Shown: piece by piece, positions 1-6,768 of the stretch
Layout: every line of letters starts with the position of its first letter
Position numbering within the stretch: the stretch's first letter is position 1
Assembly (NCBI GenBank): GCA_934636305.1
Contig: CAKUAM010000040.1
Location: 1-17,665, forward strand
Direction of reading: 5' to 3'
Length of the DNA: 17,665 nt
DNA from: an uncultured Oscillospiraceae bacterium
Lineage (GTDB): Bacteria > Bacillota > Clostridia > Oscillospirales > Oscillospiraceae
The notes under the pieces: model-generated
Seen by the model: the letters and a program-made list of their open reading frames with translations, nothing else
The model's database searches: none
Told to the model about the DNA's origin: nothing
Position numbers and translations under genes: made by a program

Positions 1-207
1 GTATATTACTGAAAAAGCAAGTAAAAGCGCCGGATTTATTTTACAAAAAAGCAAATTTGCAGACTCTCAATTTTCCTTGCTATGATTTTATTTTATAGTT
101 AACGGTAATCTGTTTTGAGGCAGATAGAGAGACACGAACGGTGATAGAAAAGAGACCGGATACCGCTTTCTTTCCGACCATGCGCAAAAACCGGGAGCTT
201 TATACAA
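1..207. other. AT-rich intergenic left edge, no gene seen
   Basis: This stretch is clearly more AT-rich than the rest of the window. I see no open frame with a credible ribosome binding site. It contains the small palindrome GCAAATTTGC at 52-61. A weak plus-strand promoter-like pair is present (TTGCAG near 57, TATGAT at 83-88, 18-bp spacer), but it would read into a terminator and the 3' end of the opposing pgm gene, so I do not call it. The region is probably the spacer beyond the pgm transcription unit. Confidence 0.5.
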
Positions 208-235
208 AAGCCAGCCCATCCAGAGATGGGCTGGC
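203..235 (-). terminator. Rho-independent terminator of the pgm transcript
   Basis: A perfect 11-bp stem GCCAGCCCATC (210-220) / GATGGGCTGGC (225-235) has a 4-nt loop. On the minus strand it is followed by TTTTGTATAAA. It is the first strong terminator downstream of pgm, which stops at 534. This implies either a 3' untranslated region of about 300 nt or an unrecognised small transcript between the two. Confidence 0.8.
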
Positions 236-533
236 CTGATTTCCCTGTCCAAAAACCATGGTAGCGTCAGGTAACAAGGGCATCCGCGCTTGCAAACGGG
301 ACTGGTCCGCCGTCTGCTGCGTGATCGTCCTTGGCATACGCCAGTATGGCCTCGGCCCAAAGGAACGGGCCTCGGCAGACCTGACGGTATGATGTCAGGC
401 CTCTGCGTCCTCTGCCTTGCAGACAACGCCCCAGACCGTTCGGCAAGTCCTCCGGCGTTTTTCACGGAGGATAAACGGCGGACAGCAAGGCGGTCGAGGC
501 AGGCGGGCTGCACGCCGGCCTGTTCTGCAGCCT
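236..533. other. GC-rich, hairpin-rich region between pgm and its terminator
   Basis: No convincing gene lies here. A 44-codon plus-strand frame starting at 258 has no Shine-Dalgarno. The stretch folds readily on either strand: TGGC/GCCA (332-335/340-343), GGCCC/GGGCC (354-358/367-371), CCTGAC/GTCAGG (380-385/394-399) and TCCTCCG/CGGAGGA (448-454/465-471). A closing pair GTCTGC/GCAGAC (312-317/375-380) encloses the first two hairpins. It may be a structured pgm 3' untranslated region, an RNA gene of a family I do not recognise, or a decayed gene. Confidence 0.4.
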
Positions 534-2216
534 CTACGCCAGCAGCGCTGTTGCCGCGTCCGCAAGATGCCGGATCTGCTCCGCCGAAGCCTCCGGCGTC
601 TGCTTGACCGCAGACAGATACGCCTTGATCTTCGGCTCTGTGCCGGAGGGGCGGATGATGACCTTATCCCCGCCGGCAAGCTGGTATTCCAGCACATTTG
701 CCTTCGGCAGACCCGTGCCCTCACAGGCGTAATCGACAAACTTCTCTACTGGCAGACCCGCAATCTCCTGCAGCGGCTGCTCCCGCAGGCCGCACATGAT
801 CGCCGTCATTTTTTCCATGCCGGCTTCCCCGGCAAAGGTAAAGCTCTTCTGGGCGTTGCTGAAGCAGCCAAACTCCCGGTACAGCGCGTCGATGGCGTCA
901 CCGAGCGTCATATGCTGTCTGGCGTACCACGCCGCCGCCTCGCAGATCAAAAGCACCGCGTTCACCGCGTCCTTGTCCCGCACGTGAGGGCCGGAGAGAT
1001 AACCATAGCTCTCCTCAAAGCCGAAAATGTAGCGTTCCGGATGGCCGTCCGCCTCCAGAAGGGCAATCTGCTCACCGATATACTTGAAGCCCGTCAGCAC
1101 ACGCCGGAGCTCCACGCCGTATTTTGCCGCAACAGCCGAAACCATATCGGTCGACACAATGGTCGTCACCGCGACAGGCTTTTCCGGCATGGTACCGTTT
1201 GCAATGCGGCTGCGGCAGATGAAATCCAGCAGAATCACGCCCATCTCATTGCCGGAAATGAGCCGGTAGCCGTCCTTGCCATCGGGCACAGCCGTGCCGC
1301 AGCGGTCACAGTCGGGGTCCGTTCCGATCAGAATGTCCGGGTGCACCCGGTCACAGTACTGCAGCCCAAGCTCCATTGCCTGTCGGATCTCCGGATTAGG
1401 GTACGGGCAGGTCGGGAAATGGCCGTCCGGCTGCTCCTGCTCCCGGACAATGGTCATGTTGCGGATGCCAAGCTTTTCCGTAAGCTTTTTGACGCATTCC
1501 AGCCCCGCACCGTTGAGCGGCGTGTATACCAGCTTCAGATCGGCAATCCCCGCGCCGTCGCCCACGCGCTGGGCATAGACGGCATCTACGAAGGCATCGA
1601 GTACCTCGTCCGGGATGTACCGGATGGTTCCTGCGGCAAGCGCCGCATCAAAATCCACAGTTCTTGCCGCCGTAAAGTAATCCATGCTTTCCAGCAGCGC
1701 AACCACACGCCTGGCAGCCTCCGGCGTCATCTGGCAGCCATCCGCGCCATACACCTTATACCCGTTATACTCTGCTGGATTGTGGCTGGCCGTCACACAT
1801 ACGCCAAGCCCACAGTGCAGCTGCCGCACGGCAAAGCTGAGTGCAGGCACCGGCTCCAGCCGGGGATACAGGTGCGCTTCAATGCCGTTGGCTGCAAAGA
1901 CCGCTGCCGCCTCCCGGGCAAAAACGTCACTCTTGATGCGGCTGTCATGGCCGATTGCAACCTTTTTGGGCAGATCTGTTTCATTGAGATACGCGGCCAC
2001 AGCCTGCGTAGCCCGTCGGATCACATAGATATTCATACGGTTCGTCCCCGCGCCGAGCACGCCGCGCAATCCTGCCGTGCCAAACTCCAGGTCGCGGTAA
2101 AACGCGTCCGTGATCTTCGCCTCGTCCGCCTGCATAGCCATCAGCTCCTGCCGCAGCTCGGGGTCAAGTGTTTCCTGCGCGCGCCACTGGGCATAGCGCT
2201 TTTCTGCAAATTCCAT
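534..2216 (-). CDS. pgm: Phosphoglucomutase/phosphomannomutase (alpha-D-phosphohexomutase family)
   Basis: This 560-residue cytosolic enzyme interconverts hexose-1-phosphate and hexose-6-phosphate, feeding UDP-glucose and cell-envelope polysaccharide synthesis. All four family loops are visible. They are the phosphoserine loop TASHNP (142-147, Ser144), the metal loop GTDPDCDR (298-305), the sugar-specificity loop GFEES (399-403) and the phosphate-binding loop RPSGTEPKIK (522-531). Length matches the long Bacillota PGM/PMM type, as in B. subtilis PgcA. The frame stays open upstream, but the chosen ATG is preceded by AAGGAGG at good spacing and begins the family-like MEFAEKRYAQW. The gene is transcribed alone, divergently from the metal-ATPase pair. 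Which sugar epimer it prefers cannot be read from sequence, so the gene symbol is generic. Confidence 0.93.
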   Translation of the reverse strand: MEFAEKRYAQWRAQETLDPELRQELMAMQADEAKITDAFYRDLEFGTAGLRGVLGAGTNRMNIYVIRRATQAVAAYLNETDLPKKVAIGHDSRIKSDVFAREAAAVFAANGIEAHLYPRLEPVPALSFAVRQLHCGLGVCVTASHNPAEYNGYKVYGADGCQMTPEAARRVVALLESMDYFTAARTVDFDAALAAGTIRYIPDEVLDAFVDAVYAQRVGDGAGIADLKLVYTPLNGAGLECVKKLTEKLGIRNMTIVREQEQPDGHFPTCPYPNPEIRQAMELGLQYCDRVHPDILIGTDPDCDRCGTAVPDGKDGYRLISGNEMGVILLDFICRSRIANGTMPEKPVAVTTIVSTDMVSAVAAKYGVELRRVLTGFKYIGEQIALLEADGHPERYIFGFEESYGYLSGPHVRDKDAVNAVLLICEAAAWYARQHMTLGDAIDALYREFGCFSNAQKSFTFAGEAGMEKMTAIMCGLREQPLQEIAGLPVEKFVDYACEGTGLPKANVLEYQLAGGDKVIIRPSGTEPKIKAYLSAVKQTPEASAEQIRHLADAATALLA

Positions 2217-2278
2217 GGATGAAGCCTCCTTGGTCCTGATCTCATTCATTCCCGTACACACAAGGTCCGGTTTTTTAC

Positions 2279-2308
2279 AGTATACCACAGCTGCAAGTGC
2301 ATGCGCAA
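2279..2308 (-). promoter_or_regulatory. Predicted sigma-A promoter of pgm
   Basis: The minus strand reads TTGCGC (2308-2303), an 18-bp spacer, then TATACT (2284-2279). A TG one base before the -10 makes it an extended -10 promoter. It lies about 65 bp upstream of the pgm start and is followed only by a simple leader. Confidence 0.55.
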
Positions 2309-2411
2309 GAGACAGCTTGCCCATCGGCTGCGCAGAAGATCCCGTCCATGCGCCGTGCTTCGTTTTATTCGAACATCTTGCGATATATTTCAATTCTATA
2401 GGTACAAACCC

Positions 2412-2440
2412 TTGCATTTTCTTCTGTCTTGTGGTATATG
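2412..2440 (+). promoter_or_regulatory. Possible promoter of the small protein/P-type ATPase unit
   Basis: TTGCAT (2412-2417), a 17-bp spacer and TATATG (2435-2440) with an upstream TG resemble an extended -10 promoter. They lie about 110 bp before the small gene. The resulting leader contains a 7-bp hairpin CTGCACG/CGTGCAG (2499-2505/2516-2522) just before the AGGGGG ribosome binding site at 2535-2540. No clear operator is visible; TTGATAAT next to the start codon is at most half of a Fur-type site. Confidence 0.35.
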
Positions 2441-2550
2441 TGTAGCGCAACAGGATTTGTTCCCGTTTCATTATTCTTACGCCAACCATAAGGCACACCT
2501 GCACGTCGGGCACGGCGTGCAGCGAAATAAAAACAGGGGGTTTTGATAAT

Positions 2551-2796
2551 ATGAAGCATTGGGGTCTGTTCGCAGCGGGCGTTCTGTTCGGCACCGCCGG
2601 TCTGAAGATTCTTGGCAGCAAAGAGGCAAAGGCTGTCTATGCACACACCACGGCTGCAGCTCTGCGTGCAAAGGAATGTGTGATGCAGGCTGTCACCAAC
2701 ATCCGTGAGGGCGCAGGCGACGTTTACGCCGACGCCAAGCAGATCAATGAGCGCCGCGACGCTGACACAGAGGTCATCGCCGACACCGCAGAATAA
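2551..2796 (+). CDS. Small DUF6110-like protein with hydrophobic N-terminus
   Basis: This 81-residue protein begins MKHWGLFAAGVLFGTAGLKI, a glycine-rich hydrophobic segment (about 4-22) that could insert in or lie on a membrane. An amphipathic, Ala/Lys/Glu-rich helical region (about 24-70) follows. It resembles the DUF6110 family, which from memory is usually encoded next to a heavy-metal P-type ATPase, as here. A good AGGGGG ribosome binding site lies 10 nt before the ATG. Biochemical function is not established from sequence. By context it may be an accessory, membrane-organising or regulatory partner of the ATPase. A comparison with FezA-type ferrosome proteins is suggested in the findings but not proven. 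Confidence 0.85.
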   Translation: MKHWGLFAAGVLFGTAGLKILGSKEAKAVYAHTTAAALRAKECVMQAVTNIREGAGDVYADAKQINERRDADTEVIADTAE

Positions 2797-2851
2797 GCAT
2801 CCGTTCATTGTCCGGAGAGCCGCAGCTGCGACTCCCCTTCCCATTTATTCG

Positions 2852-3016
2852 TAGGGTGTATCTGAATACTCATGATGTGACCGGCAGCGAGGAATTTTTG
2901 CGTTGAGCAAGACATTTTTTCGCAGGAATCCTGACGTATTTCAAGGAAAAATGACGCAGCACAGCGCGAAAAGGCCCGCTGTCCGGGGGCGTTGGGAGTT
3001 GGAAGAATACACCCTA
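2852..3016. repeat. 165-bp nested inverted-repeat element (MITE-like or structured RNA)
   Basis: The ends are a perfect 10-bp inverted repeat, TAGGGTGTAT (2852-2861) and ATACACCCTA (3007-3016). Complementarity continues inward in nested order. CCGGCAGCG (2881-2889) pairs with CGCTG-T-CCGG (2977-2986, one bulge). TGCGT (2899-2903) pairs with ACGCA (2954-2958), and CATTTTT (2913-2919) pairs with AAAAATG (2947-2953). The centre is the palindrome CAGGAATCCTG (2923-2933). The whole unit can therefore fold as one long hairpin. Its terminal TA could be an IS630/Tc1-type TA target duplication. It contains no gene. The AGAGG ribosome binding site of the ATPase starts at its last base, so it could influence translation. 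Confidence 0.65.
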
Positions 3017-3029
3017 GAGGTATCACCGC

Positions 3030-5117
3030 ATGAATTGCAAAATCTTACATGAAACACCCGGACGGCTGCGCGTGCATCTCGATTGCCGCCGCATGTCGCT
3101 GCGGGACGCAGATATTCTGGAATATTATCTGCGCAATGTGGATGGCGTCACCGATGTGAAGGTCTTTGACCGCACACAGGACACTGTTATCACCTTCTCT
3201 CATGGGCGTGCCGCCATCGTCGCAGCGCTTGCCTCGTTCCGTTTCACATCTGAGTACGCGCTGTCGCTTGTCCCGGATCATACCTCCCGCGCGCTCAACC
3301 GGGAATATGAGGACAAGCTTGTCTTTACCATCTGCCGCCGGGCATTTTCCAATCTGTTTCTGCCCGTTTCGGTCACGACCGTCATCTCCATTTTCCGCTC
3401 CATCAAGTATATCCGCGAAGGCCTGCATGCGCTGCTGCATGGCAAGCTGACCGTCGCCGTTCTCGATGCTACAGCGGTCACGGTCTCGATGCTGCGCGGC
3501 GACTTTGCAACCGCCGGCTCCGTCATGTTTATGCTGCGTCTGGGCGAAATTCTGGAGGAGTGGACGCGCAAAAAGTCTGTCGCCGATCTGGCCGACGCCA
3601 TGGCACTGAACGTGGATAAGGTCTGGCTGCAGTCCGGCGAGACAGAAGTTCTCGTCCCGATTGCCGACGTCAAAGCCGGCGACAACGTCATTGTCCGCAC
3701 CGGCAACCTCATCCCGCTTGACGGCACCGTTGTCTCCGGCGAGGCAACCATCAACCAGGCCTCCATCACAGGCGAGTCCATGCCCGTTCTCAAGCGCCCC
3801 GGCAGCTACGTCTACGCCGGAACCGTGGCCGAGGAGGGCGAATGCGTGGTCTGCGTGGACAAGGCGCTCGGCGGCGGCCGGTACGACCGGATTGTCCACA
3901 TGATCGAGCAGTCGGAGAAACTCAAATCCACAGCTGAGGACAAGGCCTCCCGCCTGGCTGACCGCCTGGTTCCCTACACGCTCGGCGGCACTGTGCTGAC
4001 CTATCTCGTCACGCGCAACGTCACCAAGATGCTGGCTGTTCTGATGGTCGACTTCTCCTGCGCGCTGAAGCTTTCCATGCCGATTGCCGTGCTTTCCGCG
4101 ATGCGTGAGAGCAGCCATTACCATATCTCTGTCAAGGGCGGCCGGTTCCTGGAGGCCGTCTCCAAGGCCGATACCATCGTCTTTGACAAAACCGGCACAC
4201 TGACCTATGCCTCCCCGAGGGTTGCCAAGATTGTGACCTTCCACGGCCACTCGGAAAGCGACATGCTGCGGCTGGCCGCCTGCCTGGAGGAGCATTATCC
4301 GCACTCCATGGCCAACGCCGTCGTGGCGGAAGCGAAAAACCGCGGGCTGTCCCACGAGGAATACCATTCGCAGGTGCAATACGTCGTTGCCCATGGCATT
4401 TCCAGCAAGGTGAACGACGAAACGGTTCTCATCGGCAGCGCACACTTCGTCTTTGAGGACGAGGGCTGCCGCATCCCGGAGGGTGAGGAAGCACTCTATC
4501 ACTCCCTGCCCGCAGAATACTCGCACCTGTATCTGTGCATCGCCGGCGAGCTGGCAGCGGTTATCTGCATCTCTGATCCGCTGCGCGCCGAGGCGAAGGA
4601 TGCCATCCGTGCGCTGCACGCGTGCGGCATTGACAAGATCGTCATGATGACCGGCGATAACCGCAAAACGGCGGAATCCGTAGCTGCAGAGGTCGGCGTG
4701 GACGAGGTGCATGCCGAGGTCCTGCCGGAGGATAAGGCCGCGTTTATCCGTCAGGAGAAGGCCGCTGGCCGGACCGTCATTATGATCGGCGACGGCGTCA
4801 ACGACTCCCCTGCCCTGTCTGAGGCGGATGCCGGCATTGCAATCTCCACCGGCGCGGCCATCGCGCGCGAGATTGCCGATATCACCATTGCGTCCGAGGA
4901 TCTGTTTGAGCTTGTCACGCTGCGCAAGCTCAGTGAGGCGCTCATGGCCCGGATCCACCGCAATTACCGCTTCATTGTCAGCTTCAATCTGATGCTCATT
5001 GTGCTGGGCGTGGCCGGCATTCTGCCGCCGACGACCTCTGCACTGCTGCACAACACATCCACATTGGCCATCAGTCTTGACAGCATGACGAACCTTTTGA
5101 AGGACGAAAACAAGTAA
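3030..5117 (+). CDS. Heavy-metal translocating P1B-type ATPase, SCALK variant
   Basis: This 695-residue membrane pump uses ATP to move a transition metal. An HMA-like N-terminal domain (about 1-75) has the motif HETPGRLRVH but no CxxC. The actuator loop TGES is at 247-250, the phosphorylation site DKTGT at 386-390 (Asp386), the P1B-type HYPHS motif at 422-426, MMTGDN at 539-544 and the hinge GDGVNDSPAL at 588-597. Hydrophobic segments are near 105-175, 313-358 and 647-690. The metal-binding transmembrane motif is DFSCALKLSMP (341-351) where copper and zinc/cadmium pumps have CPC. This fits the P1B-6-type group linked to iron/ferrosomes, or another divergent subgroup. ATG at 3030 follows AGAGGT. 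The stop leads straight into a strong terminator. The substrate is inferred, not shown. Confidence 0.9.
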   Translation: MNCKILHETPGRLRVHLDCRRMSLRDADILEYYLRNVDGVTDVKVFDRTQDTVITFSHGRAAIVAALASFRFTSEYALSLVPDHTSRALNREYEDKLVFTICRRAFSNLFLPVSVTTVISIFRSIKYIREGLHALLHGKLTVAVLDATAVTVSMLRGDFATAGSVMFMLRLGEILEEWTRKKSVADLADAMALNVDKVWLQSGETEVLVPIADVKAGDNVIVRTGNLIPLDGTVVSGEATINQASITGESMPVLKRPGSYVYAGTVAEEGECVVCVDKALGGGRYDRIVHMIEQSEKLKSTAEDKASRLADRLVPYTLGGTVLTYLVTRNVTKMLAVLMVDFSCALKLSMPIAVLSAMRESSHYHISVKGGRFLEAVSKADTIVFDKTGTLTYASPRVAKIVTFHGHSESDMLRLAACLEEHYPHSMANAVVAEAKNRGLSHEEYHSQVQYVVAHGISSKVNDETVLIGSAHFVFEDEGCRIPEGEEALYHSLPAEYSHLYLCIAGELAAVICISDPLRAEAKDAIRALHACGIDKIVMMTGDNRKTAESVAAEVGVDEVHAEVLPEDKAAFIRQEKAAGRTVIMIGDGVNDSPALSEADAGIAISTGAAIAREIADITIASEDLFELVTLRKLSEALMARIHRNYRFIVSFNLMLIVLGVAGILPPTTSALLHNTSTLAISLDSMTNLLKDENK

Positions 5118-5124
5118 ATCCGCA

Positions 5125-5164
5125 AAAACAGCCCCGCACACGGTATCGTGTGCGGGGCTGTTTT
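5125..5164. terminator. Bidirectional intrinsic terminator between ATPase and metY
   Basis: A perfect 18-bp stem runs from AAAACAGCCCCGCACACG (5125-5142) to its complement (5147-5164) with a GTAT loop. The A-run on one arm and T-run on the other give a U-tail in both directions. It serves the two convergent genes, whose stops lie at 5117 and 5181. Confidence 0.93.
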
Positions 5165-5180
5165 ATTTAGGAGGGTGTTG

Positions 5181-6473
5181 TTATGCTTCCTTGACGGCTG
5201 CAAAGGCCTTATCCAGCGCCGCAATCAGATCGTCCACGTTCTCAATGCCGATAGACAGGCGGATGGTATTGGGCTTGATGCCCTGATCGAGCAGTTCTTC
5301 CTCGTTCAGCTGGGAATGCGTGGTGCTGGCCGGATGGATGACAAGCGACTTGACGTCCGCGACATTGGCAAGCAGCGAGAAGATTTCCAGATGATCGATG
5401 AACTTCTGCGCGGTTTTTGCGTCGCCCTTGATCTCAAAGGTGAAGATGGAACCGCCGCCGTTCGGGAAATACTTCTGATACAGATTGTGGCTCGATTCGC
5501 TGGCCAGCGACGGATGGTGCACAGCCTCGACCTGCGGATGCTTGTTCAGATAGTCCACAATTTTCAGCGCGTTGGACACATGGCGCTCGACGCGCAGCGA
5601 CAGCGTTTCAAGACCCTGCAGGAAGATAAACGCATGGAACGGAGAAAGCGTCGCGCCAGTATCACGCAGCAAAATCGCGCGGATGTACGTTGCGAATGCG
5701 GCGGGGCCGGCAGCTTCGGCGAAGGAGACGCCGTGATAGCTGGGGTTCGGCTCCGAGATCCATGGATAGCGGCCGGAGGCCTTCCAGTCGAACGTACCAC
5801 CGTCGACAATGACGCCGCCGATGGCTGTGCCATGGCCGCCGATGAACTTCGTGGCCGAATGGACAACAATGTCCGCGCCATACTCGATCGGACGGACCAG
5901 ATACGGCGTTGCAAATGTGTTGTCCACCACGAGCGGCAGGCCGTGCTTATGCGCGATCTTGGCAATCTTCTCAATGTCGATGATGTTGGAGTTCGGGTTG
6001 CCAAGCGTCTCGACGTACAGCGCCTTGGTGTTGGGCTGGATGGCAGCCTCGAACGAGCCCTCGACGTCCGGATCGACGAACGTTGCAGAAATGCCGGACG
6101 AGAGCGGCAGCGTGTGCGCCAGCAGGTTGTACGTGCCGCCATAGATGGTCTTGGAGGCGACAATGTGCTCGCCGGCCTTCGCCAGAGCAAGCAGCGTGTA
6201 GTTGATGGCAGCTGCACCGGACGCGACAGCCAGAGCGGCTGCGCCGCCCTCGAGTGCGGCAATGCGCTGTTCAAACACAGATTCGGTCGGGTTCGTCAGC
6301 CGGCCATAGATGTTGCCTGCGTCCTTCAGGGCAAAGCGGTCAGCTGCATGCTGCGAGTTGTGGAACACGTAGGATGTGCTGGCGTAGATGGGGACGGCTC
6401 TTGCGTCCGTGACGGGATCGGCCTGCTCCTGACCGACGTGAAGCTGCAGCGTTTCAAATTTATAGTTGCTCAT
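5181..6473 (-). CDS. metY: O-acetylhomoserine sulfhydrylase (MetY-type, PLP enzyme)
   Basis: This 430-residue cytosolic enzyme of the Cys/Met-metabolism PLP family makes homocysteine from O-acetylhomoserine and sulfide, and may also act on O-acetylserine. Visible motifs are YGRLTNPT (56-63), the cofactor loop VVDNTFATP (182-190) and the PLP-binding lysine in [10 protein letters not shown] (Lys209). The length of about 430 with an insertion after the lysine (about 225-250) distinguishes MetY from the shorter MetB/MetC relatives of about 380-400. The start [12 protein letters not shown] is family-typical and follows AAAGAGG at 7 nt. The gene stands alone between terminators. Its leader carries a promoter, an operator-like palindrome and a short Cys-containing ORF, so control by sulfur/cysteine supply is likely. 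Confidence 0.95.
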   Translation of the reverse strand: MSNYKFETLQLHVGQEQADPVTDARAVPIYASTSYVFHNSQHAADRFALKDAGNIYGRLTNPTESVFEQRIAALEGGAAALAVASGAAAINYTLLALAKAGEHIVASKTIYGGTYNLLAHTLPLSSGISATFVDPDVEGSFEAAIQPNTKALYVETLGNPNSNIIDIEKIAKIAHKHGLPLVVDNTFATPYLVRPIEYGADIVVHSATKFIGGHGTAIGGVIVDGGTFDWKASGRYPWISEPNPSYHGVSFAEAAGPAAFATYIRAILLRDTGATLSPFHAFIFLQGLETLSLRVERHVSNALKIVDYLNKHPQVEAVHHPSLASESSHNLYQKYFPNGGGSIFTFEIKGDAKTAQKFIDHLEIFSLLANVADVKSLVIHPASTTHSQLNEEELLDQGIKPNTIRLSIGIENVDDLIAALDKAFAAVKEA

Positions 6474-6490
6474 GATGATACCTCTTTCTT

Positions 6491-6565
6491 AAATTTCAGA
6501 TTGTAACGGATGGATGAATGATTGGGACGATCTTGCAGCGTCACATTCGTCCGCATCTGAAATTT
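6491..6565 (-). promoter_or_regulatory. Structured metY leader: long-range stem overlapping the leader ORF
   Basis: AAATTTCAGAT (6565-6555, minus strand) pairs perfectly over 11 bp with ATCTGAAATTT (6501-6491), enclosing 53 nt. Inside is a second helix GGACGA/TCGTCC (6552-6547 with 6530-6525). The 5' arm of the outer stem is codons 11-15 of the 18-codon leader ORF and ends in the first base of its Cys codon. The 3' arm ends 3 nt before the metY AAAGAGG. A ribosome on the leader ORF would prevent the outer stem from forming. This layout fits translation-coupled attenuation, but the mechanism is inferred. Confidence 0.6.
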
Positions 6566-6597
6566 GCACGCAGAAGCGTCAGGAAGATATGTCTCAT
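6541..6597 (-). CDS. Putative metY leader peptide with a cysteine codon (18 aa)
   Basis: A short ORF encodes MRHIFLTLLRANFRCGRM followed by TGA. It has one of the best ribosome binding sites in the window, GGAGG at 6604-6608, 6 nt before the ATG. It lies between the predicted metY promoter and metY itself, within the expected 5' leader. Its single Cys codon (TGC, 6555-6553) sits exactly at the edge of the long-range leader stem, and the stop falls beside the inner helix. The features point to a regulatory leader peptide sensing Cys-tRNA or translation rate. I do not recognise it as a named leader-peptide family. Confidence 0.6.
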   Translation of the reverse strand: MRHIFLTLLRANFRCGRM

Positions 6598-6626
6598 GGC
6601 GTGCCTCCGGTTTCGGGTTAATTCTT

Positions 6627-6641
6627 ACCTATTTGGTAGGT
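6627..6641 (-). promoter_or_regulatory. Operator-like palindrome at the metY transcription start
   Basis: ACCTA-TTTGG-TAGGT is a perfect 5-bp inverted repeat with a 5-bp spacer. It starts about 8 bp downstream of the -10 hexamer and so covers the expected transcription start. This is a classic repressor position. The ACC...GGT form followed by AAGAATT recalls Rrf2-family (CymR-like) sites that control sulfur genes in Bacillota, but I cannot assign the regulator from this site alone. Confidence 0.5.
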
Positions 6642-6648
6642 TGGTGTT

Positions 6649-6677
6649 ATAATACAGCGCTGCAGCCAAAATGTCAA
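6649..6677 (-). promoter_or_regulatory. metY promoter, near-consensus sigma-A
   Basis: The minus strand reads TTGACA (6677-6672), a 17-bp spacer, then TATTAT (6654-6649). The -35 is perfect and the -10 is 5 of 6. The predicted start near 6642 gives a leader of about 170 nt to the metY ATG. A hairpin AGGAAAA/TTTTCCT (6677-6683/6690-6696) touches its upstream edge. Confidence 0.8.
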
Positions 6678-6700
6678 GGAAAATTTTTGTTTTCCTGGCA

Positions 6701-6741
6701 GAAAAACTTTGTCCCCGCTGCCAGACGGCAGCGGGGACAAA
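6701..6741 (-). terminator. Intrinsic terminator of the SLH surface-protein gene
   Basis: A 15-bp stem (6708-6722 with 6727-6741, GC-rich core GTCCCCGCTGCC, loop AGAC) is followed on the minus strand by GTTTTTC. It lies 27 bp after the SLH protein stop and just upstream of the metY promoter, insulating the two same-strand genes. Confidence 0.88.
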
Positions 6742-6768
6742 ACCATGCTATAGCTTACGGTTCTTCGA

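Noticed and set aside
312..380. tRNA-like or 6S-like fold closed by GTCTGC/GCAGAC
   Set aside because: The arms and loops do not match a tRNA cloverleaf, and no conserved 6S or SRP RNA sequence could be recognised, so it is left as an unnamed structured region.
258..392. 44-codon plus-strand ORF with a short hydrophobic centre
   Set aside because: No Shine-Dalgarno precedes the ATG, it lies in hairpin-forming DNA just past a terminator, and I recognise no family.
88..513. 141-codon minus-strand frame downstream of pgm
   Set aside because: It runs straight through the terminator hairpin at 210-235 and has no supporting ribosome binding site or motif.
417..2222. Long open frame on the plus strand opposite pgm
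   Set aside because: It is codon-aligned antisense to pgm. Such frames stay open when the sense gene avoids TTA, CTA and TCA codons. No family motif is seen in it.
2543..2557. Fur box at the start of the small DUF6110-like gene
   Set aside because: Only TGATAAT matches. The second half (TGAAGCA) does not resemble ATTATCA, so the similarity is probably chance.
2805..3026. 73-codon minus-strand ORF inside the 165-bp element
   Set aside because: It is confined to the inverted-repeat element and its flanks and lacks a good ribosome binding site. The folding of the element explains the sequence better than coding does.
3045..5141. 698-codon open frame opposite the P-type ATPase
   Set aside because: Same codon-aligned antisense effect. 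The sense strand has every P-type ATPase motif.
5148..6506. 452-codon open frame opposite metY
   Set aside because: Codon-aligned antisense shadow that runs across the metY leader, with low-complexity Arg/Val/Gly composition and no motif.
6474..6642. SAM riboswitch or T-box upstream of metY
   Set aside because: The leader is about 170 nt, and I see no SAM-I core, no T-box sequence and no terminator/antiterminator pair with a U-tract before metY.
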